Source: Fibrobacterota bacterium
GTDB taxonomy: Bacteria > Fibrobacterota > Fibrobacteria > UBA11236
DNA length: 64,000 nt
Assembly (NCBI GenBank): GCA_019509785.1
Contig: JAEKLQ010000044.1
Location: 1 to 64,000, forward strand
Reading direction: 5' to 3'
Shown in pieces: positions 1 to 7,975 of this stretch (positions are counted from its first letter, which is position 1; each line of letters begins with the position of its first letter). Below the pieces are notes generated by a model, which was not told the origin of the DNA, searched no databases, and saw only the letters and a list, made by a program, of their open reading frames with translations. Made by a program: the position numbers and the translations under genes.

Positions 1-1394
1 AATATGTAGCTACAGACAAGGCTGGGAATACAACAACTCTTGATGGAGGAATGATTCAAAAATCCCGCGGGGATTCGCCTCCGCAAGCTTCGGTAATATC
101 GAGCGTAAAACCAACGCGTAACCCATCAAATAATTCTACTACCTACACCGGAAAAATTTCCACCGACGTAGGTCAAGGTGACCCTTGGCTCAACATTCCC
201 GTAGCCACGGCATCCGGTAAGGACTTTGTCCAAACCCTTAAAGTGAATACCTCGACTATCCAGGCTGGAACGGCGGTTGGGCTGGATGCCCGGCAGACCG
301 GAGAACTGGTTGAGCAGCACATCGGAATCGCGCTTAACCAAAATGGCACCCTCCAGGTTTTCAGCCGGCCTGATGGCCGTTCGGCCGGCACGGTTACCAC
401 AATCCCAGGTGTGTTCACCAATACCCCGGTTTGGGTCAAGGTGGAACGCAAAGGAAGCGCGGTGGAGGTTTCGTATAGCACCGATGGCCAGACCTTTACC
501 GTCGTCGGCAGTCAGAACATGGGAACGGGAAGCCTGGTGGTGGGACCGTTCTTGAACGGTGCGCCGGGGAGCACTGTCACCTATACCATTCCTGATGCGA
601 ATTGGGTCATGGGAAATAAAGCCGCGAATAGCGGTTCTTGCGGGGACGCCTTGGCACTATTTTCGGTTCAGGACATGACCCTGGCGGATCGCGTGAAAAC
701 TACAGGACAGGTACGGTCAAATGGCGCGTTTGAATTGGGTTCCGATGCCGTAATCCAAGGCAACTTTTACGGAGGCTCTACTGCGTTTTTGCGGGAAAGA
801 GCCCAGATCCAAGGGAATGCCGCCATCTACGGAACTCTGACCCGACAGAATGGAACGGTCATTACGGGTACTTTGGCGCAAGGCCAGGCTCTTCAGCCTT
901 GCAGCTTGCCGACCTTGCCGAGTCAAACGGTAGGCACCCAGAACGTAACCGTGTCGAACGATCAAATCATCCAACTTGCTCCGGGCAATTATGGGGACGT
1001 GATCGTATATTCTAGGGCAACGGTAAAGCTGCGCAGCGGCACTTACCGGTTCAAGTCCTTCCAGGTGGATACCGATGTCAAATTCGAACTGGATGCTAGA
1101 ACTTCTCTGCTTGACGTCCAGGTGCGCGACTTCATGACGTTGGGGGATCGGTTCATCATGAATACGACCGCCGGAACGGTTCCCTCCTTGATCCAATTCA
1201 CCAGTCGGCAAACCGCCGATTTGCGGTTGGGAACGGATTCCAAATTCGTAGGCGGCCTATTGGCACCGAATGCCTTGGTTATCGTCAATAGCCGTCCCAA
1301 CCAACAAGGACAAGCCCAATTCTACGGACGGCTGCAGGCCAAAAAAGTGAGCATTCAGCCGGACAGTTGGCTCAACGCCTTTACAATGCCATGA
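1..1394 (+). CDS. Large surface protein, 3' part (5' end outside window)
   Basis: The reading frame is open to the first base, with codons starting at base 3, so the gene begins outside the window; the ATG at 51 is probably internal. The first visible residues (VATDKAGNTT) resemble the end of a bacterial Ig-like repeat. About 170 residues follow that look like a concanavalin/DUF1349-type beta-sandwich, with the segment VKVERKGSAVEVSYSTDGQ. The C-terminal part, roughly residues 200-447 from the ATG at 51, is a beta-strand-rich region with phrases such as GSDAVIQGNFYGG and LRSGTYRFKSF, as in polymer-forming or right-handed beta-helical surface proteins. The stop overlaps the next gene's ATG (ATGA at 1391-1394). 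A role in adhesion or at the cell surface is inferred; no catalytic motif is visible. Confidence 0.7.
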   Translation, partial: YVATDKAGNTTTLDGGMIQKSRGDSPPQASVISSVKPTRNPSNNSTTYTGKISTDVGQGDPWLNIPVATASGKDFVQTLKVNTSTIQAGTAVGLDARQTGELVEQHIGIALNQNGTLQVFSRPDGRSAGTVTTIPGVFTNTPVWVKVERKGSAVEVSYSTDGQTFTVVGSQNMGTGSLVVGPFLNGAPGSTVTYTIPDANWVMGNKAANSGSCGDALALFSVQDMTLADRVKTTGQVRSNGAFELGSDAVIQGNFYGGSTAFLRERAQIQGNAAIYGTLTRQNGTVITGTLAQGQALQPCSLPTLPSQTVGTQNVTVSNDQIIQLAPGNYGDVIVYSRATVKLRSGTYRFKSFQVDTDVKFELDARTSLLDVQVRDFMTLGDRFIMNTTAGTVPSLIQFTSRQTADLRLGTDSKFVGGLLAPNALVIVNSRPNQQGQAQFYGRLQAKKVSIQPDSWLNAFTMP

Positions 1395-2629
1395 TCAAGC
1401 CCAGGCGATTCATCGGAACCGCCTGCGCGGCAGCTTTTGGCCTGGTCCATTCGGTTCAGGCCAAGCTGCCTAATGACAGTTTGTTCCAATATCAGTGGCC
1501 CCTGAAGAATTCCGGGGGCCAATTATGCACGGGGTGCACCGTCAATAAAGTCGGCGCCGACATGCATATGGAGCAAGCCTGGGATATCACCACCGGCGAC
1601 AGCTCCATTATCATTGCCATCCTGGATACGGGCTGCAAATGGAAATTGCCCGATTTCGCGGGCCGGATTTGGATTAATAAGGGGGAAATCCAAGGCAACG
1701 GAATCGACGATGACGGCAATGGCTTGGTCGATGATGTGAGGGGATGGGATTTCCACGACAATGACAACGATCCCGATGACATCGATGGTCATGGCACTTC
1801 CATAGCTTCGGTGATCGGAAGCGCTTCGAATGATAGACTGGGATTTGCAGGTGTGGATTGGAAATGCAAGCTGATGATATTGAGGGATGGTCGTGACTCG
1901 AGCGGGCTTCTAGATAACACCTCTAAAGCCATTCGTTACGCCATAAAAATGAAAGCGCGGGTCATCAATATTTCAAGGGGGGATACGGCCGCCGCTCTCA
2001 CAACCGAATACAAGGATGCGGTTGCAGCAGCTATTCAGGCGGGGATAGTTGTTGTAGCTGGATCTGCCAATAATGGCATTGAAAAAATTTCCGTGATCGC
2101 CCAGCTACCAGGTGTTATCGCTGTGGGCGCAACGGGTCCCGATGATCGCCGTGCAAAAGGTTTGAACCCTGGCTCTGCACCGAGCAATTACGGGGATCGA
2201 CTCGATTTGGTCGCGCCAGGTGATTACATCCCGGTATTGGATATTTCATCAAATCAACCTTATGACCAAATGGCTTCCGGCACTTCGATGGCGACTGCCC
2301 AAGTCTCTGGCGTGGTGGCCCTGCTCCTGGCCCAAGACCCGCGCCGCACCCCTGCGCAAATCCGCGACATCCTATGCTCGAGCGCCGATGATCTCGTCGG
2401 CGACCCGCTTGAAGACACGCCTGGGCGCGACAAGTATTATGGTTGCGGCCGCGTGAACGCCTTTCGCGCTTTGTCGCAGATAAGCAGCATCCGTCCGCCG
2501 CGGCCTTCGCTAAGCCAAAAGCTGAACAGCCAGATCGTGGCCTTGAACCTTTTCACCGTCGATGGAAGAAGGGTTATCAAATCGGTTCCGGCCTTCGGAA
2601 TCCAGGGGTTTGGATTAACCAAGCCGTAA
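1391..2629 (+). CDS. Secreted subtilisin-like serine protease (S8)
   Basis: The catalytic triad of the subtilase family is visible: Asp79 in IAILDTG, His134 in DGHGTSIAS and Ser299 in ASGTSMATAQVSG. The start is taken at 1391, where the ATG overlaps the upstream stop (ATGA); this gives a clean signal peptide (MIKPRRFIGTACAAAFGLVH then SVQA) and implies translational coupling, as no Shine-Dalgarno is visible. The mature protein begins almost at once with the typical subtilase opening (DSLFQYQWPLKNSG), so there is no obvious I9 propeptide. An Asp-rich GNGIDDDGNGLVDD segment between Asp and His may bind calcium. The tail (LFTVDGRRVIKS) resembles a degenerate FlgD/type-IX-like sorting sandwich. 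The protease may process the coupled surface protein; that is inference. Confidence 0.9.
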   Translation: MIKPRRFIGTACAAAFGLVHSVQAKLPNDSLFQYQWPLKNSGGQLCTGCTVNKVGADMHMEQAWDITTGDSSIIIAILDTGCKWKLPDFAGRIWINKGEIQGNGIDDDGNGLVDDVRGWDFHDNDNDPDDIDGHGTSIASVIGSASNDRLGFAGVDWKCKLMILRDGRDSSGLLDNTSKAIRYAIKMKARVINISRGDTAAALTTEYKDAVAAAIQAGIVVVAGSANNGIEKISVIAQLPGVIAVGATGPDDRRAKGLNPGSAPSNYGDRLDLVAPGDYIPVLDISSNQPYDQMASGTSMATAQVSGVVALLLAQDPRRTPAQIRDILCSSADDLVGDPLEDTPGRDKYYGCGRVNAFRALSQISSIRPPRPSLSQKLNSQIVALNLFTVDGRRVIKSVPAFGIQGFGLTKP

Positions 2630-2631
2630 AT

Positions 2632-2664
2632 GGGTTGGCCAAGGCCTTGAAGCCTCGGCCCAAC
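2632..2664. terminator. Hairpin between convergent genes
   Basis: GGGTTGGCC (2632-2640) pairs with GGCCCAAC (2657-2664), and an inner AGGC/GCCT stem closes a six-base loop. It lies between the stops of the subtilase and hisB, which converge. There is no strong T-run, so bidirectional termination is plausible but not certain. Confidence 0.4.
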
Positions 2665-2672
2665 GAGAAGGG

Positions 2673-3266
2673 TTAACCGCCCAACGTCCCCTTCGTCGAA
2701 GGCACGTCCTTCACCCTGAGCGACGGCGAAATCGCCATCGCCAGCGCCCGCGCGAAGGCTTTGAACATCCCTTCCACGCAATGGTGCGCGTTCGAACCGC
2801 GCAGCAAATCGATGTGCAGGTTCATCTTGGCGTTCTCGCCCACGCTGCGGAAGAAATGCTGGACCAGCTCGGTGTCCAGGTTGCCGATGCGGGCCGAAGG
2901 GATGGCCGCGTTGTAGACGAAGCCGATGCGGCCCGACAAATCGAGGCAGCAACGGGCCAAGGCCTCGTCCATGGTCACGTAATAGAAGCCGTAACGCTCG
3001 ATGCCCTTCTTATCCCCCACCGCCTTCAGCAGCGCCTCGCCCAGGCAGATGGCGATGTCCTCGGCGGAATGGTGCATGTCGATGTCGGTGTCGCCTTTGC
3101 ATTCCACGGTCAACCCGATGCCCGAGTGTTTGCGCAGCAAATCCAGCATATGGTCCAGGAAGCCCGAGCCGGTGGAGATGGGCCCGTCGATGGCGGCATC
3201 CAGATCCAGGGACAGCTTGATGTCCGTCTCTTTGGTTTTGCGTTTGATGTCTGCTTTGCGCGCCAC
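2673..3266 (-). CDS. hisB: Imidazoleglycerol-phosphate dehydratase
   Basis: HisB dehydrates D-erythro-imidazole-glycerol phosphate to imidazole-acetol phosphate, step 6 of histidine synthesis, in the cytosol. The 197-residue protein is the monofunctional form, without the N-terminal phosphatase of enteric HisB. Family motifs are intact: the metal-binding GSGFLDHML and MHHSAEDIAI segments, the second half-repeat LRGSNAHHCVEGMFKA, and the C-terminal STKGTL. The two repeats with HH..E and HHCVE build the Mn-binding sites of the 24-mer. The gene stands apart from other his genes and leads toward the RodZ/Maf genes only by position. The start gives a normal-length protein. Confidence 0.96.
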   Translation of the reverse strand: MARKADIKRKTKETDIKLSLDLDAAIDGPISTGSGFLDHMLDLLRKHSGIGLTVECKGDTDIDMHHSAEDIAICLGEALLKAVGDKKGIERYGFYYVTMDEALARCCLDLSGRIGFVYNAAIPSARIGNLDTELVQHFFRSVGENAKMNLHIDLLRGSNAHHCVEGMFKAFARALAMAISPSLRVKDVPSTKGTLGG

Positions 3267-3291
3267 TGGGTTCCGCCTTCCTGCTTAAGTC

Positions 3292-3489
3292 TTAGGCCTT
3301 GGCCGGTTTCGCCGTCGAAGGGATGAGTTGGCCCGGCGTCGCCTTCTTGGGCGGCTCGATGTGGTAACGCTTTTGCAGGACCGCCGTCAGTGCCTTGGTG
3401 TTCTTCTCGAAATCGTTTACCGACAAGGTCAGGTAAAGCAGGGCGGCGGGTAGCAGCAGGGCGAGGGCGATGAGCAGGAGGATGGACAT
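3292..3489 (-). CDS. Small single-pass membrane protein
   Basis: A 65-residue protein with one N-terminal membrane helix (MSILLLIALALLLPAALLYL) followed by a short polar tail rich in Lys and Pro. It starts two bases after the stop of the RodZ-like gene, so it is almost certainly co-transcribed with it. No known family is recognised. Its position suggests an accessory role with the shape-determining or envelope genes; that is inference. The close spacing and good hydrophobic helix make it a real gene rather than a chance frame. Confidence 0.65.
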   Translation of the reverse strand: MSILLLIALALLLPAALLYLTLSVNDFEKNTKALTAVLQKRYHIEPPKKATPGQLIPSTAKPAKA

Positions 3490-3491
3490 GG

Positions 3492-4589
3492 TCAGAACGT
3501 CTTCAGGGTGGTCCCGTATATCTTAAACCTTTTCCGTTCCGGGGTCACCGTTTTGTCGCCGATGGTGACTTCGACGGATTTGCGCTTGGAGACCATGACC
3601 ACGATGGTATCGGTATGGCTCACCTGCATTTGCTTGCCCAGACGGAGCAGGGTGCTGAAATCTTCCTTGCCGGAGCGGACGACCCGCACGCCTACGCTGT
3701 CGATCAGCGGCTTGATGATGGCGGAATTCAGCCCGGCCATGGAAGCGGCGGCAGAGGCGGCGGCCGTTCCTGCAGGCGCGGCCGTCGAACCGGGGGTAGC
3801 GGACGATCCCGGAGCCGCGGCGGGGACGGTCGCGGCCGATGGCGCCGGAGCGGGCGCCGTGCCGGCGGGCGGGGCTACAGGCGCCTTGCCGGCGGGCGTG
3901 GCAGGCGTGGCGGGCGTCGCCGCATGCGGGCCTGCGCCGGAGGCCGGCTTGGAAGCGGCGCTGTCGGCATGGGCGATCGCTTTCGCGGCCGCCTCGCGGT
4001 TGGCCTTGGAGGCCGGAGTCGCGGGTTGCCCGCGCGTTTCGCCGGAATCCGGCGAGCTTCGGGAAGCGCCCGAATCCGGCGCCAGCGACTTGCTGATCAG
4101 GCTATCCTGCTGGGGGGTCAAGCTATCCGATGCGCCGGCGACCGCTCCCGGCGCGGGACCCATGCCCGTGGCGGAAGGTTCGCTTTTCTTCAGCTGGTTG
4201 ATGATCACGATCAGCACGACGATCAGCACGGCGAAGATGACGATGAAGATCTGCTTATGCGAGGAAACGTGGGTGGAGGTCCGGTCCTTGTAAGGCGCGA
4301 TGGACGGGGCGGCGTGCACCGCGCCGATCTCGCGGTTGTACTTCTGCACCAGGGCCAGGGCGTCCAGGCCCAGGTAACGTCCCAGGGACCCCAGCAGGGC
4401 GCGGATGTACGGATCGCCCGGCAGGAAGTGGTAATTGCCTTGCTCCAGGGCTTCCAGGGCCTGCGGGGATATGCGCAAGTCCGCGCAGATCTTGTTCACG
4501 TCCATGTCCGACTCGATGCGCGCCTTGCGCAAGATCGCGCCGACGTTCTCGCCGTCCTGGGTGCCGTTGGCGTTGCTTTCCTCGCTCAT
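3492..4589 (-). CDS. rodZ: RodZ-like cell-shape protein
   Basis: The order is typical of RodZ. An N-terminal Xre/HTH_25 domain (residues about 14-85, GAILRKARIESDMDVNKICAD onward) is followed by a juxtamembrane stretch and one membrane helix (about 112-132, IFIVIFAVLIVVLIVII). A long Ala/Pro/Ser linker (about 140-290) and a C-terminal DUF4115-like beta domain end the protein. RodZ couples the MreB cytoskeleton to the elongation machinery. The start is the ATG at 4589 (MSEESNANGTQ), seven bases after the maf stop; the longer frame upstream runs through maf in another frame and is noise. The linker is longer and more Ala/Pro-rich than in E. coli. No mreB is in the window. Confidence 0.8.
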   Translation of the reverse strand: MSEESNANGTQDGENVGAILRKARIESDMDVNKICADLRISPQALEALEQGNYHFLPGDPYIRALLGSLGRYLGLDALALVQKYNREIGAVHAAPSIAPYKDRTSTHVSSHKQIFIVIFAVLIVVLIVIINQLKKSEPSATGMGPAPGAVAGASDSLTPQQDSLISKSLAPDSGASRSSPDSGETRGQPATPASKANREAAAKAIAHADSAASKPASGAGPHAATPATPATPAGKAPVAPPAGTAPAPAPSAATVPAAAPGSSATPGSTAAPAGTAAASAAASMAGLNSAIIKPLIDSVGVRVVRSGKEDFSTLLRLGKQMQVSHTDTIVVMVSKRKSVEVTIGDKTVTPERKRFKIYGTTLKTF

Positions 4590-4596
4590 GTCTCTC

Positions 4597-5166
4597 CTAG
4601 TCCAGATAGGGGCCCAGCAACCGCAGCGTGAGCTGGATCGGCAGGCCCATGACATTGTAAAAGCAACCGTCCACCTTTTCCACCAGTCGGGCTCCGTGCC
4701 CTTGGATGGCGTAGGCGCCGGCCTTATCGAGCGGCTCTTGCGATGCCGCGTACGCGCGCAAGACCGCATCGGAAACGCGCGCGAAGGTCACCCGCGACAG
4801 CTCCGTCCCCGAGGCGGTTATTTTACCATCCCGGGCCAGGGCCACGCCCGTCGCCACCTCATGGGTGCGGCCGTTCAGCGCCGACAACATCTCCAAGGCA
4901 TCGGCCGAGTCCCTGGGCTTGCCCAGGATCAAATCGCCGAGCAGGACCACGGTATCGGCCGCCAGGACCAGGGCCCCGGGCCGGGTCGGTTTGACGGCCT
5001 CGGCCTTCCCCCGCGCCAGGAACTCCGGCACGCGCCGCGGATCCATGCCGGGCGGGTTGATTTCCTCGTAATCGGGGACCTGAATGGTGAATCCGAATCC
5101 CAACATAGATAGGATCTGCTCCCGTCGCGGCGAGCGGCTGGCCAATACCAGCTCTGATTTCGGCAT
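4597..5166 (-). CDS. maf: Maf-family nucleoside triphosphate pyrophosphatase
   Basis: Maf/YhdE house-cleaning enzymes hydrolyse dTTP, UTP or modified NTPs to monophosphates. The 189-residue protein has the N-terminal LASRSPRREQIL loop, the YEE segment after strand 2, the substrate-binding AADTVV motif, and the KP.....A..ML..L.G..H.V.TGV signature. The C-terminal YAIQGHGARLVEKVDGCFYN segment is also typical. It lies seven bases upstream of rodZ on the same strand, an operon arrangement fitting its historical link with septation and cell shape. Confidence 0.94.
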   Translation of the reverse strand: MPKSELVLASRSPRREQILSMLGFGFTIQVPDYEEINPPGMDPRRVPEFLARGKAEAVKPTRPGALVLAADTVVLLGDLILGKPRDSADALEMLSALNGRTHEVATGVALARDGKITASGTELSRVTFARVSDAVLRAYAASQEPLDKAGAYAIQGHGARLVEKVDGCFYNVMGLPIQLTLRLLGPYLD

Positions 5167-5241
5167 GCTATCTACCGGCGACCCGCTGGGGGCCCGGAAC
5201 AGGGGACATGGCCGAAAATCTAGTTATGCGACCGCCCCGCG

Positions 5242-7896
5242 TCAGGGATTTAAGCCCGAAGACGGGGTGCGGATGCGGGAGTCGCGCGTTTCCAACTTCA
5301 CGTCCGGCAGATCGGTGATGCGGATATTGAATTGCCAGCCTTGGGTGAGCCCTTCGGGGGTCCAGCTGAAATCCATGACCCAGCAATGCAAGGTGCGGTG
5401 GAAGGCGAAGGAATGCCGCGAGAAGCGGCCCTGGGAGAAATCGTAGTCGGTATCGTAGGACATCTGCCAGGTGGCGGTGGGGTTGAGCTTGAGGCTGCCG
5501 CTGGCCGAATGGGTCCGATCCCGGCGGAAGGTCCCGTTGCCGCCCAAGGCGCTGGCGAGGGGATCGCTGCTTCCGCCCGCGCCCACGCGGGTGGAATTGA
5601 AGCTGAAGTTGTAGTTCAGATCCATGGACCAGGGCGAGGTATCGAATCGATCGGTGGCGAAGCCGCGCGTGTCCTTGACCCGCACGCCATCGTTGAAATT
5701 GCCCCCGACCGAAACGCCCTTGCGCCATCCGAAAGAATAGGAGGTGAGGATGGGGGAGACCAGGACGTCGAGGCGGGCCGGGTCGAAGTCGTCGTAAAGG
5801 GCATGGGTGGTATTGAGGGTGAAGGCGACGTCCTTGGTGAGGTAAAGGCTGAAGGTGCTGGTGATGGGGGACCATTCCCGGGTGTCGCGGGCGAAATTGT
5901 AATTGGCGCTCGATACAGCCGAGAGCAGCTTATAGGATTCGGCCTTAGGCCCTTTTTTTGTTCCCGTCGTGAGCGGACCCGATCCCGTCGTCCCGCCGTT
6001 GGTTGAACCGGCGACCGGAGCGCCCGTGGAGGAAGCCGGAACCGAGGTCGGAGCGCCGGGTTGGCCCGGGGGCGGTTGCCCGGCGGCCTCGTCCGGGGCC
6101 AACTTGAGATCCACGTCATTGCCCAGGGAAAATCCCACCGTCTGCTGGCGCGCCTGGAAGGCGGCGCCCCCGATCTTGGGGTCGGGCAGGAAGCGGGGGT
6201 TGGAATCGATCTTGGGAGCGAAGGTATAACTCACGCTGGGGCTGATGGTGTGCCGTATGCCCGCGAGCTTTCCGAACCAGGGCTTGCCATCGGGCTGCGC
6301 GATCCCGTAGATGCGCGTGTCCACCGTGGTGCTGAGATTGTAGGCGGCGAAATACTCGCCTGACTCGCCCCGGGCGGGATCCCAATCGTCGCGCACGGGA
6401 TGCAGGGAATCGCCCCGTTGGGTGGCCGTCCACATCTGGCTTAGGTTTAGGGCTGGGGTGATGTTGAAGTATTGCAACAACGGGTATTTGGCGGAAAGGT
6501 TGAAGCCGTCCTGGTAGCCCGCGTAGATGTTGCTGTCCCCGACGGCGACGCCCGCCGGGGCCGGGATTTTCACCTGATCCACGTTGAAATGGTTATGGTA
6601 ATCATAAGTGATCTTGCGGTACCAGGGATCGTCCCCGACTACCGGGGACTCGTCCTCGGAACGGGGAAACAGCGGGGCGCCCACGCGGAAGGTGAGATCG
6701 GGGATGCTGCGATCCAATTGGGTGGAGGTGAGGTTGTAGTTCTGCAGCAAGTTGGCGTTGATGGTGGCATTGTTCCACGCGAACACACGCTGGTAGCCCA
6801 AGGTGGCGTTGGCCGTCTGGTTGGCGGCTTGGGTCTCGTTGAGCGCGTTGTCCTGGATGATCTTCGGTTCGGACACGAACTGGCCGCTGCCCTTCAGGGT
6901 TTGCTTCCCGTCCGGGGTGATGGTCCAATCGTTCGCGTATTCCGCCGACCATCCCGGGTTGCTCACGTCGAACTGGCTTACGTAGGCGGTGCCGCGCAGG
7001 AATCCGTTGAAGTCGTAGCGCTTGTTGTAGCGGAATTCGCCGTTCAGGTTGGTCTTGTCGAAAGTGCCTTGCGCCCCTTCGATGACGTCTCCGGCCATCT
7101 TCAAATCGGTGTAATCGTTGATGGCCCAATAATAGCCGAGGCCCTGCAGATAGAAACCTTGGGTCTGATCGCCGCCGAACTTCGGCTGCAACAGCCCCGA
7201 GCGCCGGCCCGTTCCCAGGGGCATCACCATCATGGGCAGGATTGCCACCGGCACGTCCGCCACGTTCATGACGATGGGGCCGGAAAGCACTTTGGACTTG
7301 GGCTCCAGGATCATGCGGCGGCTGTAGAAGAAGTAATGCTTGTCGACCAGATCGCAGGTGGAGAAATCCCCGCGCGCGATGAGGATGTCCCCGTCCTTCT
7401 GGCGGCGCACCTCCACGCCGTCGAAGGTCTGGTTCCCCTTTTTGGAAGAGCCATAATAGATTTCGCCCACCTTGGTCTTCAGGTTGTAGCGCATCTTGTA
7501 GCCCAGGATGGGCGGGTTGCCCGCATCGGTGATGAGCGGGGCGCCCATGGCCTCCACCAGGTTATCCTGGTTGTAATAGATGATGGAATCGGCCACCAGG
7601 GAGGAGCCGCGGTAGGTGAGCAGGGCCTTGTCCGAGAGCGAGAAGCGATCGCTGCGATAGCGGATGCGGCGGGCCGAGTATTGCACCGTATCGGCGCGGG
7701 TGCCCAGGGAATCGGCCTTGACCGAGTCGGCATGGGCTTGGACGGAATCGGCCTTGACCTTCGCGGCCAGGCTGTCCTGGACGGCGTGGGAAAGGGTGTG
7801 CAACTGGGCGAAGATCGGCGCGGCCGAAAACAGGGCGGCAGCGATGACGGCGCGCAAGGCGGGAAGACGCGTGCGAAAGGCCGTCATGGCCGGCAT
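5242..7896 (-). CDS. lptD: LPS-assembly outer-membrane protein LptD
   Basis: LptD is the outer-membrane beta-barrel that inserts LPS into the outer leaflet. The chosen ATG at 7896 (or 7887) gives a signal peptide ending near APIFAQ and an 884-residue protein. After a short Ala/Asp/Ser-rich linker, residues about 80-200 form an OstA/LptA-like jellyroll, with repeats such as DKALLTYRGSSLVADSIIYY. The rest is the LptD barrel, with ILPMMVMPLGTGRRSGLLQP typical of the family's start. A Gly/Pro/Thr-rich insertion lies in one extracellular loop (nt about 5960-6090). A longer frame to 7977 would overlap the divergent gene's start and lacks a signal peptide. With kdsB at 58 kb it shows an LPS-bearing diderm. 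Confidence 0.88.
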   Translation of the reverse strand: MPAMTAFRTRLPALRAVIAAALFSAAPIFAQLHTLSHAVQDSLAAKVKADSVQAHADSVKADSLGTRADTVQYSARRIRYRSDRFSLSDKALLTYRGSSLVADSIIYYNQDNLVEAMGAPLITDAGNPPILGYKMRYNLKTKVGEIYYGSSKKGNQTFDGVEVRRQKDGDILIARGDFSTCDLVDKHYFFYSRRMILEPKSKVLSGPIVMNVADVPVAILPMMVMPLGTGRRSGLLQPKFGGDQTQGFYLQGLGYYWAINDYTDLKMAGDVIEGAQGTFDKTNLNGEFRYNKRYDFNGFLRGTAYVSQFDVSNPGWSAEYANDWTITPDGKQTLKGSGQFVSEPKIIQDNALNETQAANQTANATLGYQRVFAWNNATINANLLQNYNLTSTQLDRSIPDLTFRVGAPLFPRSEDESPVVGDDPWYRKITYDYHNHFNVDQVKIPAPAGVAVGDSNIYAGYQDGFNLSAKYPLLQYFNITPALNLSQMWTATQRGDSLHPVRDDWDPARGESGEYFAAYNLSTTVDTRIYGIAQPDGKPWFGKLAGIRHTISPSVSYTFAPKIDSNPRFLPDPKIGGAAFQARQQTVGFSLGNDVDLKLAPDEAAGQPPPGQPGAPTSVPASSTGAPVAGSTNGGTTGSGPLTTGTKKGPKAESYKLLSAVSSANYNFARDTREWSPITSTFSLYLTKDVAFTLNTTHALYDDFDPARLDVLVSPILTSYSFGWRKGVSVGGNFNDGVRVKDTRGFATDRFDTSPWSMDLNYNFSFNSTRVGAGGSSDPLASALGGNGTFRRDRTHSASGSLKLNPTATWQMSYDTDYDFSQGRFSRHSFAFHRTLHCWVMDFSWTPEGLTQGWQFNIRITDLPDVKLETRDSRIRTPSSGLNP

Positions 7897-7975
7897 AAGG
7901 TAGCAATCCGTAGCTGGCTGGATGCTTTTCCCGCGCGCGGCGGAAGACTTCCTAAGTAGATTAACCCTCACTCGC

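Noticed and set aside
6472-7959. 495-codon plus-strand open frame opposite lptD
   Set aside because: It is antisense to the well-supported lptD, has a low-complexity Val/Gly/Asp/His composition, no ribosome site and no family motif; a by-product of high GC.
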